Positions 40,201 through 50,603 are shown, numbered from the stretch's first letter. The stretch: DNA of 64,000 nt from Pirellulaceae bacterium (GCA_026004775.1 BPJU01000006.1:1-64000); one strand, 5' to 3'. The notes: generated from the letters alone by a model not told the origin. Numbers and translations are program-made.

Positions 40201-41267
40201 GGGCAGGAAATGCCACCCATCCGGGCGGACTCTACCGGGTTCGCCCAACAGGGCAACCATTTTACCTCCCGACCGAACTGCATGCGCGCGTGGGGCGGTT
40301 GGTCCTGCGTTTTACAGAACCTTTGGACCGTGGCTCGCTGGAAACCCGCAACGTGCGGATCAAGTTATGGGATCTGAAACGCACCGCAAATTACGGGTCG
40401 AAACATTTCAACGAACGGTACTGGCCGGTCGAGCGGCTGGAGTTGTCCGAGGATGGGCGAACTTTGACCGCGGTCGTTCCGGAGCTGGCTCCGACTTGGT
40501 GTATGGAAATTGCCTATGATCTGAAAGCGACCGATGGGGCGGTTGTTCAAGGAGTGATCCACAACACGATTCACGTTTTGACGGAACACGACAGTAGGGC
40601 AGACATTCAGGAGAAAGATTCGAGAGAGGAATCCTACGAGCCGGTACGGAAAGACATTCAGGGCTGGACGGTTTATGTGGACCCCCAGCTTCTGGATGGG
40701 CCAAACTCGGATCAGGGCAGTCGAGCTTTGTCGATGCTTTCCAATCATTTGGAACGTATCCGGTTGCTGGTACCGACAGCGCCTCTGGAACGGCTCCAAC
40801 GAATCGAGCTTTGGATCGAGTGGCAGAACCCTCGCTTGACGACGATGCAGTACCATCCCAGCCGGCAGTGGCTGGTGGAACACGGGTTTGATCCTCGTCT
40901 GGCCAAGAAAGTTCACATCCCGCGCGCAAGTCAGCTATTGTCCCGGGAACAAATGTTAAAACATCCGGCCGTCGTTCTGCACGAGCTTGCACACGCATAT
41001 CACGATCAGGTGTTGGGGTTTGACCACGGCGGAATCGAGGCTGCTTACGAGCAGGCGAAGCAACAAGGGATATATGAAAACGTGTTATTGTACGATGGAC
41101 GGATGGTTCGCCATTACGGGCTGACAAACGCCAAAGAGTATTTTGCGGAAGGAACCGAAGCATTCTTTTACCGGAACGACTTTTACCCGTTCGTTCGCGC
41201 CGAATTGGCACGCCACGATCCGCGACTATACGAATTGCTCAAGGGGATTTGGGAAGACGGTCGCTGA
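37209..41267 (+). CDS. Large secreted di-heme cytochrome c / propeller / metalloprotease fusion
   Basis: 1352 residues from the ATG at 37209 (frame open to 37125), beginning with a signal peptide-like segment (AAAWSAVAMIATCVLG). Heme-binding motif CSKCH lies at residues 63-67 in a planctomycete-type cytochrome domain and a second, CGNCH, at about 241-245. A middle region with RYWMLYETDTLRVAAAWS resembles the DUF6797 type. A six-bladed-propeller-like region follows (DVWLVENPPRSERLLW, GFRAANGVCVNPDGSFFVTD). The C-terminus has a zinc-peptidase motif HELAHAYH at about 1258, with a downstream glutamate in EYFAEGTEAFF. A redox-linked degradative enzyme in the envelope is inferred; the fusion of heme and peptidase modules is unusual. 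Confidence 0.85.
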   Translation: MQIRYGTCAAAWSAVAMIATCVLGQSLEEQLRRIPPDDLARAARAEGDAVRGAVLFFQPYLACSKCHPVGDSDANGLGPDLTTLGPEVSDAVLVEALLEPSKRIRQGFQSVTVATVQGQLLQGLLVEQDKERVVIRDVNRNGEMITLSRQAIEEIRQNSTSIMPSGQLNQLVSPQQFYDLVRYLMEVRDGGAPRARELRPSESLVTISIPEYEARVDHAGIISEWNADAYRRGEVIYRRVCGNCHGTLTQPGSLPTAPRFAEYVFKNGCDPYAIYQTLTRGFGLMPPQSWMVPVQKYDVIHYIRETFLREHNPSQYVVIDSNYLAKLPQGDTRGPEPSDIEPWSAMDYGPTLTHTYEVPGKALNIAYKGMAVRLDSGPGGIARGRYWMLYETDTLRVAAAWSAGDSTAGTAGSSPPPNFIDWRGIQFNGEHQIHPRITGHVVLANPNGPGWADPRTGSFQDTLRVVGRDGRRYGPLPREWARFRGYYLYGHRVVLSYTVGTTPVLESPDLAWLDDKQPQPFFLRRLNIGSRDRELLIQVADLGKQEPSRGSTPDGHYAVNQLEVPGLAVGFLPHGVAGQWLVREGRLLLRIAPGNEPLRFTVWWKELPRRRPAQADPAPVASGGERQAVSGSLAGNRLSEGTNLHISAPPIDDPDLDLSRFTRGGPPRWPQRLETPLVTGRPSGPFAVDIFTAPESNPWLARLRFTGLDFLDDRRLVACTWDGDVWLVENPPRSERLLWQRIATGLFQPLGIKVVGGKIFVTCRDQIAVLHDLNGDREIDYYECFNNDHQVTEHFHEFAMGLQIDKEGNFYYAKSARHALPAIVPHHGTLLRVSPDGLQTTILATGFRAANGVCVNPDGSFFVTDQEGHWIPKNRINWVTVDPSGSPKFYGNMFGYHDVTDTSDEAMEKPLCWITNSFDRSPAELLWVESPQWGALNGALLNLSYGYGKIFLVLHERVGDLMQGGMIALPLPAFPTGIMRGRFHPADGHLHVCGMFAWAGNATHPGGLYRVRPTGQPFYLPTELHARVGRLVLRFTEPLDRGSLETRNVRIKLWDLKRTANYGSKHFNERYWPVERLELSEDGRTLTAVVPELAPTWCMEIAYDLKATDGAVVQGVIHNTIHVLTEHDSRADIQEKDSREESYEPVRKDIQGWTVYVDPQLLDGPNSDQGSRALSMLSNHLERIRLLVPTAPLERLQRIELWIEWQNPRLTTMQYHPSRQWLVEHGFDPRLAKKVHIPRASQLLSREQMLKHPAVVLHELAHAYHDQVLGFDHGGIEAAYEQAKQQGIYENVLLYDGRMVRHYGLTNAKEYFAEGTEAFFYRNDFYPFVRAELARHDPRLYELLKGIWEDGR

Positions 41268-42066
41268 CAGTCGGGGAGCGGCGGTTTCGCGTTGCCCATG
41301 GGCTGCCTGGCCGGCACTTTGCGGTCCGGATAAATCGGCTGCCGGTTAGTCCATCGCCTGATAACGTACCTGGTGATTGATACTGTCCGTCCCCAATTCC
41401 AACTCCACGATATGCGACGCAAATGGGGTCGCGCGCCCCAGGCTCATAATAGAATCGGCTATCGTTGTGAAACGGCACTTTGCTGCTGATCGACCCCAAC
41501 GTTCTATCGAGCGAGCCCATTTCGCTTTTGTTAGATCAAATAACACCACAGCCGGGATAGTCTAATATCATCCGGTCCCATTGCGCCAGGAACTAACACG
41601 ACTTGGTACTCCTCTTGACCAGAATAATCGCAAATCAGCAGATGCCCTTTAGCTTCTAGTTGTGCGGTGGGCTGCGGTGTGGTAGTAAGGTTTTCTGTTG
41701 TTAGCATTCCCCCCTCACCCTGACCCTCTCCCCCCGCAAGCGGGGGGAGAGGGCGTTGGGGGGGCTAGCAAACAAGGAAAGGGGGGCGTTGGGGGACCGC
41801 AAGTGATGGAAGAGGTGTGTTGTCCAAAAAAAGGGGGATAGGTCGTGGGAGTGGTGTGGGCCGCACGCGGGCAAGAGGGTGTGGGAATGGTTTGCCCGGC
41901 AAGCCGGCCAGAAGCCACAGGGGTGATTTGTGCCCAAACGCGGAGCAAGAGGGCCGGAGGTGAAGGGCAACCAAAATCTTGATTTGGCGCATAGATGCAT
42001 CAGGCGCTTCGTGAGCCGAGCCACCGTTTTACCCACGGGTCATGACGATGCCGGCTGGGTGGCTGA
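41268..42066. other. Gap between convergent genes with GC-rich palindrome
   Basis: 800 bases, no convincing gene. A 67-codon minus-strand frame at 41346-41549 has no ribosome site or known family. The region around 41700-41950 is strongly purine/pyrimidine skewed. Confidence 0.4.
41724..41753. terminator. Perfect 14-bp palindrome between convergent genes
   Basis: Arms CCCTCTCCCCCCGC and GCGGGGGGAGAGGG with loop AA. A very stable hairpin placed between two converging stop codons. Similar CTCTCCCC...GGGGAGAG sequences are widespread intergenic repeats, so it may be a repeat element as well as, or instead of, a bidirectional terminator. Confidence 0.55.
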
Positions 42067-45000
42067 CTATTCAGGACAGCGGGTTGGGGCAAGCCAATTG
42101 AGCCACCGCGTCCAATTCTGGACACCGGGAGGTGCTTTGGGTGCGGCACGAGACGAGCCGCCCGCGGCACGCTGCCACTGCCAATTTCTCCACGATGCGG
42201 CCGCAGCGAAAAGATCCATGTGGGCACTGTCCAGCGCCTGGGCCGCCGACAGAAACTGCTCGGCTACCCGCGCCGGTGGTTCCTCAACCGATGCAAGAGA
42301 CGCTCCGAGCAACTGGGCGATCGCTGCTGCCCAAGGAGCACGTTCGGCCCGCAAGCGCCGGATGCTGGCGCGCACCCGCTCTTTCAAAACCGGCACTGTC
42401 CCATGTCCCAAACTGTCAATCTTTGCGTCGACAGCTTGGGCCAGGACAGCCAAAGCCGCCAGGCCATACATTTTCCAGAAATCGATCCGCACCTGCTGGA
42501 CGCGTGACAACAAAGCCCCTCGATAATGCCTCCATCCCTGCTCCATGCACTGCCATGCCTCCCAGGCTCGTCCCTCATAAAGGTCACACATGACTCGTGC
42601 CAAAAGAATATTGTGATGTTGGACGTGGAATCGCCCTTCCGGCAGCAATCGCTCATCGTCGTCCAACGCGCGTCGCACGTCGTCAAGGCGGTCTTCAGCT
42701 AACCCCACCATGGCCAAGACGCGTGCTCCCGAGTTCCACCGTGCAAACAGGTCTTCACGTTCCATGGCATAACGTCGAGCCGCCGGCTGTTGGATTTTCA
42801 AATGCTGGAGTTGTCCGCCGTAGAGGCGGGCCCACATAGCAAACGTTTGAGCTGTGTTGATTTCCCAACTGACATCCGGATACTCGGCTATCGTGAACCA
42901 TTCGGCAGCCTGGTCGCATCGGGTCCAGGTGTCGTGCCAGCGACCTTCCAGGTGGGCCACGATTCCTTCGGTGAGGGCTAACACTGCATCGGCATAGATG
43001 CTTGGGTGTTTCTCGACCAGTGACCGAAGTTGTACCAACAGCCGAGCGCTGCGATGATGGACGCGGGTACCCCCGATGGTGCGGTGGGCAATGTAAACGG
43101 CCAGCGCCCGCAGTTGATGGCGAACATCATCCGAATGCCGCGACAGCCACACCAGGCGTGCCGTCAGAGTCGCGGCACGAAGGGGGTCGACCAGACTCAA
43201 CCCGGCGACAGCCGACCAGCACACTTCCAGTTGCTGCCTCAGTTTGGGCGAGGTTCTCCGGGCGGTTCGCCATTCGGGTAACCGCAGCCGCAGCATCCAA
43301 TATCCAAGTTCGGCCACGGCCGCCCACGCATGCGCGGGCAGGGACAAGCCGGCATCACGCAACACACGCCGCAAGACGTCCGTCCCCTCGGCGATGTGAC
43401 CGCTGGCCAGATAGTTCCAGGCCGCCTGGCAGCGATAGTTCCAATCCGGAGCTTGGCCGGCCTGCTGACTGGCACGCAGGAACGCTTCGGCCGATTCGCG
43501 ACAGCGTCCCACGTTCGCCAGGGCTTGAGCCAATTCGGCCCATGCATGCGGTAACTGGGCCGCGTCCAGCGGGCAGTCCAGAGCCATTCGGTAGAGCCGT
43601 ACCGCTCGATCGAAGGCTAGCGAGCCAGCCGCCCCGCGGGCGGCTTCCAGCAGGTGCGGAGCGGCTTCCGCCGGCCGCTCGGCCGCCAAATACTGTTGGC
43701 CCACGAACTCGTGATCTACCGGCTCCTCCTCACAGAGAACCGAGGCCAAACGGGCATGGATCTGCTGCCGCCGCGGAGGCGGTAGCTGCCGGAAAATCGC
43801 GGCGCGAACCCGATCGTGGTACGCATCCCAACGTTGTTCTGGCCCAGATCCTATCGAGCGCACCAAATTATGATGCAGCAGAAGATCCCAGATCGGCTGC
43901 TGGTCCGAAACCATTCCGGTTGCTTTGGCGGCCGCATCCCCGCGTACGGGACGCCCGGCACAGGCGACTCGTATCAACCAGTTCTTTAGCCTCCGCGGGC
44001 AATTGTTCCTTCAGCCGGTTGACCACCGCTTCGAGCGAAAGTTCGGAACTGAGTGCTTCCAGAGTGCAATCGCCGAAGTCACCGCAGGTTTTCAAAGCAT
44101 ACGTTGCCAACTGGCACACCAACAACGGATTGCCACCCGATTCGGCTGCCACTTGTTGCACCAAGTCAGCGTGTCGGCTCAGCGGGCCGAGTTGCTGGCG
44201 GGCAAGCTCATAGGAGGCATGACGATCCAGGGCCCGGACCTCCACTTTCTCCAGCGTCAGCCGGCCGCTTGCCGTGAGCGTCTCCATCTCGGAAAGCAAC
44301 AGTCGCAGCGCTTGGCTGTCGGCACGGTCCTCTTCACGATACACCCACACCATCCACATCGGCGGCGGCTCTTCACGGAACAGTTCAAGCATCAGCCACA
44401 CACTGTCAAGATCGGCCCATTGCAGGTCATCGAGGATAAGCACCGGCAGCGGTCGTGCCGCTGCACCCAACGGCCCTGCTCGCAGCAACAGCTCGCGGAA
44501 CGCCCGAAAGGCACGGCGCCGCCGTTCTTGCGCCGACAAGCGGCGGACCTTCGTCCGTGCCGGAAAAACGCTGGAAAATACCGGCCATAGTTCGCCGAGC
44601 AACTCGGCTTCCAGCGGTGCGATGGCTTGCCGTTGCATTTCGTCAAGTTGCAATAGCCGCCGCGCCAAGCCCAAATGGATCGCATCCCAAACCTTATACG
44701 GCAAGAGTACCGTTTCATAGCAGCGGCCGCGATAGACTTGTACTCGCGGATCATCCCGCAAATACTCATATAACCACCGCGCCAGCTCCGATTTGCCTAC
44801 GCCAGACGAACCCGACAGACACGTCACGTGGGCGGAGAGGTCCGCCAGTGTCTTTTCCAATCCGGCCAGCAGCCGCCTCTGCTCGTTCGACCGGCCCACC
44901 AGACTGTGCTGGGCAGGTACCGCAAGTGGACGGCGCTCCTGCAAAGCTGCCAGTATCCGATCACCGGCCGGGCGTTGGGCTGGGTCAGGATGCAAAAGTT

Positions 45001-45865
45001 GGCGAACCAATCCGGCCAGACGATCGTGCTCGTAAACCGAAGGCATCGACGGTGCGCCGGCCTGTTTCAGCCGCAGCAATTCGCCCCAACTCGCCGCCTC
45101 GAAAGGTTTTTTCCCGCACAGGCATTCAAACAGCATTACGCCCACGCTGTACCAGTCGGCAGCAGGCGTCAGGTCCTTCCCTTCAGCCTGTTCCGGAGCC
45201 ATATAGGCCAGCGTACCGATAACGGCTCCCGGCATGCTCGCCTCGTATTCGCCTCGCTGCGACAAGGGGACAGCCAGTCCCAGATCGAGAATCTTCACCG
45301 TGCCATCACGCAAAACCAGCACGTTACTCGGTTTGAGGTCTCGGTGTAACAGCCCCGCACGATGCAGATGCTCCAGACCGCAAACCAATTGGCGCAATGC
45401 CCCATCCAAGCGTTTTCTTTGTTCTTGAGTCAGACCGCCGGTTCCCGGAGAGCCAATCCAGTGGTGGAAGGGAACCCCATCCAAAAGCTCCATGGTGAAG
45501 AAGGGCAGCCCCTCATCCACCCCCAGCTCGAATAGCCGCACCAGATTCGGATGCCGCGTGCCGGCCAGCGCATGGAATTCGCTCATGAATCGGGTTACAT
45601 CTCCCCCGGTATCCTGCCGCAGTGTTTTTAACGCGACCGTCCGCCCGGATTCCGGATCGGTCACCTCGTAGACCGTTCCCATGCCGCCTTGGCCGACGAG
45701 CCGCACCACGACAAATCGACCGATGCGCTGCCGATCAACGGGGGAAGCGGGCGGCAACGGCGCACCGCGCGGCAGTGTCGGCTCAAGGTCGCCGACCGCC
45801 GGCGGTCCACTGGACCGAACCGGTGAAGTCTCCCGCTGGTGCGAATCAGACGAAGATGGATCCAA
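42067..45865 (-). pseudogene. Ser/Thr protein kinase - AAA ATPase - TPR regulator, split by one frameshift
   Basis: The first frame runs from a TTG at 45865 (AAAGG eight bases upstream). It encodes a Hanks-type kinase: GQGGMGTVYE loop, Lys80 in VALKTL, catalytic HRDLKPSNVL, DLGLA in place of DFG, APEQ. It continues into an ATPase with Walker A (SGSSGVGKSEL) and Walker B (VLILDDLQWAD). At about 43965 the sense leaves this frame and continues in the other frame (IRVACAGRPVRGD) as ~630 residues of helical TPR-like repeats to 42067. Removing one G from CTGGTTGATACG joins the frames as ELLIRVACAGRP. Either a recent mutation, a base-calling error or programmed shift. The layout matches PknK/AfsR-like signal integrators. 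Confidence 0.85.
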
Positions 45866-46227
45866 CAGCCACGCCTTTCCCGAAAAACCGCATTATTACA
45901 GCAATCCTATCTCGGGCGTTCCGCAGGAGATTCCGCACACGCAGCGTGTTTCTTGAGCCTAGCTGTTCCAGGGCTGGCCGGCAACCCTTGGGAAGGTTCG
46001 CGGCTAACCGTTTTCACGAACGAACGGCTGGCGCAGTTAGCCGCAAGGCCGTCCCACTTCCACAGGCATTCTTGACAGGCTCGCTGGCGTTGAGCACCAG
46101 GGGGGCTTCGCGCTTCGACGTTCACGCTTTACGTTGTGTGCGTCCTGCCGTGGGATCCACCAGATTCGATTCCCCATGACGCCTACCCTTGATGCGGTTG
46201 CTCAGCACGAAAAAGGAGGATGGACGA
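45866..46227. other. Divergent intergenic region, no gene seen
   Basis: 362 bases between the kinase and the secreted cysteine-peptidase-like gene. No credible coding frame. Confidence 0.4.
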
Positions 46228-47274
46228 ATGCAGCGAATGAGTTGGCACCGGCAACTGGGCATGATGCTTCTGGTGATGGGTTTGTTATCGGGTATCGACA
46301 CCATGCCGGCTCACGCGCAGTGGGTCCGCTGGCGCCAGCGCCGTCTCCAGCGAGGAGCAGAAGGCGTCAAGGAAATTGCTTTGAAATACGATCCCGCTGC
46401 CTCAGCCTACCGCCCACTGGATGTGTATTACAGCTACGACGTGGCGATTCGCAACGAATATGCCTACCCGGACCGTATTCGCGTCTTTTTGGTGGTGCAA
46501 GACGATCGCGTTCTCGATGTTCCCGATGATGTGATGGCTGAGGTAACGGTCACGGACCTGTCGGATTCCTCTCGAGTACGGACAGAATATCTGGAATTAC
46601 AGTGGGATGAGAGCCACACCCAACCGCGACTTGCCTATTTCGACGTGGTGAACACGTCATTGTATCCGGATCTTGTGCAACCCGCTCATGTCTATCGCCT
46701 ATTCATTACTCTGCATCGTGCCTCGCAACGGTATGATTCCAGTACGGTCATCGGTAAGATCACGTTCCCTTACTATGTTGCCACGGGTGGAGCTACCAGG
46801 TTGGATCGAGCTCGCCGGCATATTGTGATGCGCACGTTTCGAGAATATTACTACGCCCAGCATGGGTGGGATACCGGCGAGCAATATCCTATGGATTGTT
46901 ATGCTTACTACACCTGGGCGATCGGCACGTGTACTGTGGGTGCACAGAACGGGCGCGGGATCCTGGAGCGACTATTCGGCACACTCTTTCCCTGGGCCAC
47001 GGGTGATCGAATCCCCGCCTTCGCCAAGCAGGGGCCCATCCATGGGGATTATGTTCGAAAGCCAGGGCATAGCTTTATGCTGCTGGCCTATGATCGGAGC
47101 ACGGGCCTGGTCTGGACGATGGAGGGGAATTTCAACAGTACCATTGAAATTGCTATACGATCTGTACATCCCGGCTGGACAGTAGGCCATTTGGCGGAAG
47201 CCCATATACAACCCGGACTATTCGAACTGACCGAAACCGGGCAACCCTTCCCGGACTCCCAGCCTCCGCTGTGA
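46228..47274 (+). CDS. Secreted protein with possible NlpC/P60- or CHAP-like cysteine amidase domain
   Basis: 348 residues from the ATG at 46228, which has a strong AAAGGAGGA site. A signal peptide ends near PAHAQ. The first half contains a beta-sandwich-like segment (YYSYDVAIRNEYAYPDRIRV). The second half has a potential cysteine-hydrolase arrangement: MDCYAYYTWA (Cys), KPGHSFMLLAYD (His) and WTMEGNFN (Glu/Asn), in the order used by NlpC/P60 and CHAP amidases. I do not recognise the exact family; the enzymatic assignment is inference from these three motifs. No cell-wall genes are adjacent. Confidence 0.6.
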   Translation: MQRMSWHRQLGMMLLVMGLLSGIDTMPAHAQWVRWRQRRLQRGAEGVKEIALKYDPAASAYRPLDVYYSYDVAIRNEYAYPDRIRVFLVVQDDRVLDVPDDVMAEVTVTDLSDSSRVRTEYLELQWDESHTQPRLAYFDVVNTSLYPDLVQPAHVYRLFITLHRASQRYDSSTVIGKITFPYYVATGGATRLDRARRHIVMRTFREYYYAQHGWDTGEQYPMDCYAYYTWAIGTCTVGAQNGRGILERLFGTLFPWATGDRIPAFAKQGPIHGDYVRKPGHSFMLLAYDRSTGLVWTMEGNFNSTIEIAIRSVHPGWTVGHLAEAHIQPGLFELTETGQPFPDSQPPL

Positions 47275-47353
47275 GGAGCGGCCGAGCGTCGGGCAGGGCG
47301 AATGGCTTCGTTTATCAAGCTGTATTTGTCCCGACATGGTGATCATTTGCAAG

Positions 47354-47377
47354 GAGCGGCCACTCCCTGGGCCGCTC
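47354..47377. terminator. Hairpin between convergent genes
   Basis: Eight-base arms GAGCGGCC / GGCCGCTC with an eight-base loop, in the ~100-base gap between the secreted hydrolase and fumarase stops. No T-tract. Confidence 0.4.
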
Positions 47378-49019
47378 ACGCCGGCAGCGAACAGCCGGAG
47401 GCTATTTGGGCGAAAAAGTCGTTGCCTTTATCGTCAATCAAGATGAACGCGGGGAAATCTTCCACCTCGATTTTCCAGACGGCTTCCATGCCCAACTCGG
47501 GAAACTCGAGCAACTCCACACGCCGGATGTTTTCTTTGGCCAGGATGGCGGCCGGGCCACCGATGCTGCCCAGATAAAAACCGCCGTATTTCTTGCACGA
47601 TTCGGCCACCTGCCTGCCCCGGTTGCCTTTGGCGATCATCACGAGGCTTCCGCCGTGACGCTGGAAGAGTTCCACGTACGAGTCCATGCGGCCGGCAGTG
47701 GTAGGGCCGAACGAGCCGCTGGGAAGGCCGTCCGGCTTCTTCGCTGGCCCGGCGTAGTAGACCGGATGCTGTCGAAAATAATCCGGCAAGGGTTGGCCGG
47801 CTTCCAGGCGTTCCTTGAGCTTGGCATGGGCTATGTCGCGAGCCACCACGATCGGCCCGGAGAGCAACAGTCGCGTGGTAATCGGATAGCGGCTCAACTG
47901 CCGGCGTATTTCGTCCATCGGCTGTCGCAAGTCGATCCGCACGGCACGGTCGTCCCTCCACTGGCGGGCCGATTCGGGAATGAATCGTCCCGGGTGGAAT
48001 TCCAGTTGTTCCAGGAATACGCCGTCGCGCGTGATTTTGGCTTTGGCCTGGCGGTCGGCGCTACAGGAAACTCCGATACCGATGGGCAACGAAGCCCCGT
48101 GCCGGGGAAGACGGATAACGCGCACATCCAGTGCGAAGTATTTGCCTCCGAATTGGGCGCCGATCCCGGATCGGCGAGCCTCTTCCAGTAATTGCCTTTC
48201 CAGCTCCTCGTCGCGGAATGCCCGCCCCAGTTCGTTGCCGCTGCGAGGCAAGCCGTCCAGGTAACGGGTAGAAGCAAGTTTCACGGTTTTCAAGGTCATT
48301 TCGGCTGACGTGCCACCGATTACGAACACCAGATGATACGGAGGGCATGCGGCAGTGCCGAGCGACCGCATTTTTTCCGAAAGATAGGCGACCAGGGTCT
48401 TGGGTTCGAGCAATGCTCGACTCTCCTGAAACAGCAGCGACTTATTTGCTGATCCGCCCCCCTTGGCAATAAACAAAAAATGATATTCGTTGCCGTCTAC
48501 TGCCACGATATCGATTTGAGCCGGAAGGTTCGTATTCGTATTTTTTTCCTCCCACATAGTAAGCGGGGCTACTTGTGAATATCGAAAATTGTTTTCGACA
48601 TACGCCTGATAGACACCTCGTGCCAGCGCCTCCTCATCACCTCGGCACCAGACGGCATGACCTTTTTTGCCGAGAATCGTAGCGGTACCCGTATCCTGGC
48701 AGAAGGGCAAGACTCCGGCACTGGCGACTTCGGCGTTGCGAAGCATCGTCAAGGCGACCATCCGGTCGTTATCGGAGGCTTCCGGGTCATCCAGAATGGC
48801 GGCTACTTGCTGGAGGTGATCGGGCCTGAGGAAAAAGTTGATGTCATGGAATGCCTCGGCGGCCAGCAGCGTGAGCGCTTCGGGCTGAACCACCAGCACC
48901 TCTTCACCCCGGAACGACTCGACGGCCACGTACTCGCCTGTCAGCTTCCGGTACGGTGTCCGGTCCGGAGCAAGCTCGAACAGCGGTTGGAAGACAAACG
49001 GGGGAGCCGTGGCGGCCAT
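47376..49019 (-). CDS. fumA: Class I (iron-sulfur) fumarate hydratase
   Basis: 547 residues from the ATG at 49019, preceded by AAAGG; the frame extends to 49073. It is the one-chain class I fumarase that carries an oxygen-sensitive 4Fe-4S cluster and hydrates fumarate to malate. The cluster cysteine is seen in [10 protein letters not shown] (about 107), and others are likely in GTAACPPYH and at VSCSAD. Other signatures are KGGGSANKS and [15 protein letters not shown]. The C-terminal beta domain has TAGRMDSY. With aconitase it supplies two iron-sulfur TCA enzymes in this window, but they are 15 kb apart. Confidence 0.92.
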   Translation of the reverse strand: MAATAPPFVFQPLFELAPDRTPYRKLTGEYVAVESFRGEEVLVVQPEALTLLAAEAFHDINFFLRPDHLQQVAAILDDPEASDNDRMVALTMLRNAEVASAGVLPFCQDTGTATILGKKGHAVWCRGDEEALARGVYQAYVENNFRYSQVAPLTMWEEKNTNTNLPAQIDIVAVDGNEYHFLFIAKGGGSANKSLLFQESRALLEPKTLVAYLSEKMRSLGTAACPPYHLVFVIGGTSAEMTLKTVKLASTRYLDGLPRSGNELGRAFRDEELERQLLEEARRSGIGAQFGGKYFALDVRVIRLPRHGASLPIGIGVSCSADRQAKAKITRDGVFLEQLEFHPGRFIPESARQWRDDRAVRIDLRQPMDEIRRQLSRYPITTRLLLSGPIVVARDIAHAKLKERLEAGQPLPDYFRQHPVYYAGPAKKPDGLPSGSFGPTTAGRMDSYVELFQRHGGSLVMIAKGNRGRQVAESCKKYGGFYLGSIGGPAAILAKENIRRVELLEFPELGMEAVWKIEVEDFPAFILIDDKGNDFFAQIASGCSLPA

Positions 49020-49463
49020 AATCTCGGTACCTTTCCTGCGTAGACAAAGCATCACCTGGGGGCGGGTATACACGTCGATTCGCCATCCCTACGCCATTCA
49101 ATTAGCGTGCGGTGGAACTGCGGTCAACCGGGCGCCGGTGAGCTCCAATCCGTGGCGTTTTTCCAAATCAGGACAAGTCTGTACCATATTTGGGTCGGTT
49201 GCTGGTCACCAGCCGGCGAGATATGCCAATTCAGGATGATCGGGGGCTTTGCAGTGCGAAAAGGATGGATTATCGGGCAGGAGAGCTTCGCGTCGTAGTT
49301 CGCGACGTTCCTGTCGTTTGGCAAACAGAAGGCTCAGCGGGATGGATTTCTTGCCCGCAGCGTAACGACTTTTGGAGCCGCTGGGCTTGAACGAATATTG
49401 GGCTCAAGGGCATCCAGTGGGAAAACCAAAACGAGGCACGTTCCGCTGGGTTTTGTCGAGCAA
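49020..49463. other. Upstream region of fumarase, no gene seen
   Basis: 444 bases between fumarase and tRNA-Arg. Only short overlapping frames. Confidence 0.4.
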
Positions 49464-49537
49464 TACGCCCGGAGGGACTCGAACCCCCAACCCTCGGTTC
49501 CGAAGACCGATGCTCTATCCGATTGAGCTACGGGCGC
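49464..49537 (-). tRNA. tRNA-Arg (anticodon TCG)
   Basis: A full cloverleaf on the minus strand: acceptor GCGCCCG pairs with CGGGCGT (one G-U), anticodon stem TCGGT/ACCGA with loop CTTCGGA giving anticodon TCG, and T-arm with GGTTCGAGTCC. The discriminator is A and CCA is not encoded. Confidence 0.95.
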
Positions 49538-49555
49538 GGTAAATCCAAGATACGC

Positions 49556-49577
49556 CATTGCCGCCACGGCGGCAATG
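49556..49577. repeat. Perfect inverted repeat upstream of tRNA-Arg
   Basis: Ten-base arms CATTGCCGCC / GGCGGCAATG, loop AC, between the divergent tRNA and FHA genes. Confidence 0.6.
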
Positions 49578-49813
49578 CGTATTGCCGCGAGCTGCCCCCA
49601 AGAGTTTCAGCCGGCAGCCGGCGGGGGGCGGGGGCACTTGTTGCCCAAGGATAGCCAAGTTAGTTAAACTAATGAATGGCTTAAGGCTTGTTCAGCGGGG
49701 GGCCAGCCCTGGGTCGTCAGGGTGGGACATGGTGGTCGGCAGCGGTGTCGCCGGAGCACGCGTGCGGCTGCCGCACAAGTGTGCTCGGTGGGTCTGCGAA
49801 CGGGTTCGGGGGA

Positions 49814-50467
49814 ATGGCCGAAATCACTTTGCGCGTCATCGACGGGGCGGATCGCGGGCGCGTCTTCCACATGCTGCGAACGCCCGTAACGATCGGTCGT
49901 GAAGAAGGCAACACGGTGCAGCTCAACGACGAACGTGTCAGCCGATTCCATCTGAAAATCCAAGAAGACCACGACCGTATCGTTTTGACGGATCTGGACA
50001 GCACCAACGGCACTCGGGTCAACGGCGAAGAAGTCCAGTTGCGCATCCTGCGTCACGGCGACATCATCACTGTGGGGCGCACGGTGTTGTTGTTCGGGAG
50101 TCGCGAGGAAATTGCCCAACGGATCCGGCAGATGAAAGAGGAAGTCGGGAGCGGGGAGTTTCCCACTTCGGACGTCAGTGCCGGTGCTTCCCATGTGGAC
50201 TTGGAAGAGGTGATCGAGGAGGGCTATTTGGCGGCGGTCGGCCATGAGCCCCCTGAGCTTCCCGCAAGGCTCTCACCGGCTCAGGCGGCCCAACTCTATG
50301 AACTGCTGGAGTACATCCACCGCCGCATCCGCGACCTTATCCAATCGGTCAAGCCGGTGAATGCCGCCGGCCGTGTAACGCTGGACTGGGCCGAGTGGCA
50401 GGAATTGCTCGATGTGCAAGCACGGCTGGCCGAATACATGCATGCCATTGGTAGCCCTGAATCCTAA
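49814..50467 (+). CDS. FHA-domain protein
   Basis: 217 residues from the ATG at 49814 (GGGGGGA upstream; the frame is open to 49688). Residues 1-95 form a forkhead-associated domain that binds phosphothreonine: VTIGREEGNTVQL, SRFHLKIQ and LDSTNGTRVNG carry the conserved Gly-Arg, Ser-x-x-His and Asn residues. The C-terminal half is helical with no recognised domain. It is probably a reader of Ser/Thr kinase signalling, though the nearest kinase (42-46 kb) is not in the same operon. Confidence 0.9.
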   Translation: MAEITLRVIDGADRGRVFHMLRTPVTIGREEGNTVQLNDERVSRFHLKIQEDHDRIVLTDLDSTNGTRVNGEEVQLRILRHGDIITVGRTVLLFGSREEIAQRIRQMKEEVGSGEFPTSDVSAGASHVDLEEVIEEGYLAAVGHEPPELPARLSPAQAAQLYELLEYIHRRIRDLIQSVKPVNAAGRVTLDWAEWQELLDVQARLAEYMHAIGSPES

Positions 50468-50603
50468 TGAAGTCTGTTTGCCCCCTTGGTGGTTCGTAGT
50501 CGTTCGGCTACAAGTATCGCCGTAATATGGCCGGCGGCTGGCGAATATGGGATTGGGCCGCATCGGGAAGCAGTAGCGGGAGTGTGGCCGAGGAGTAAGC
50601 ACA

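Noticed and set aside
43002..44213. 403-codon plus-strand frame opposite the kinase/TPR gene
   Set aside because: Arg/Pro/Ser/Thr-rich shadow with no ribosome site; it crosses the frameshift of the real gene without any protein signature.
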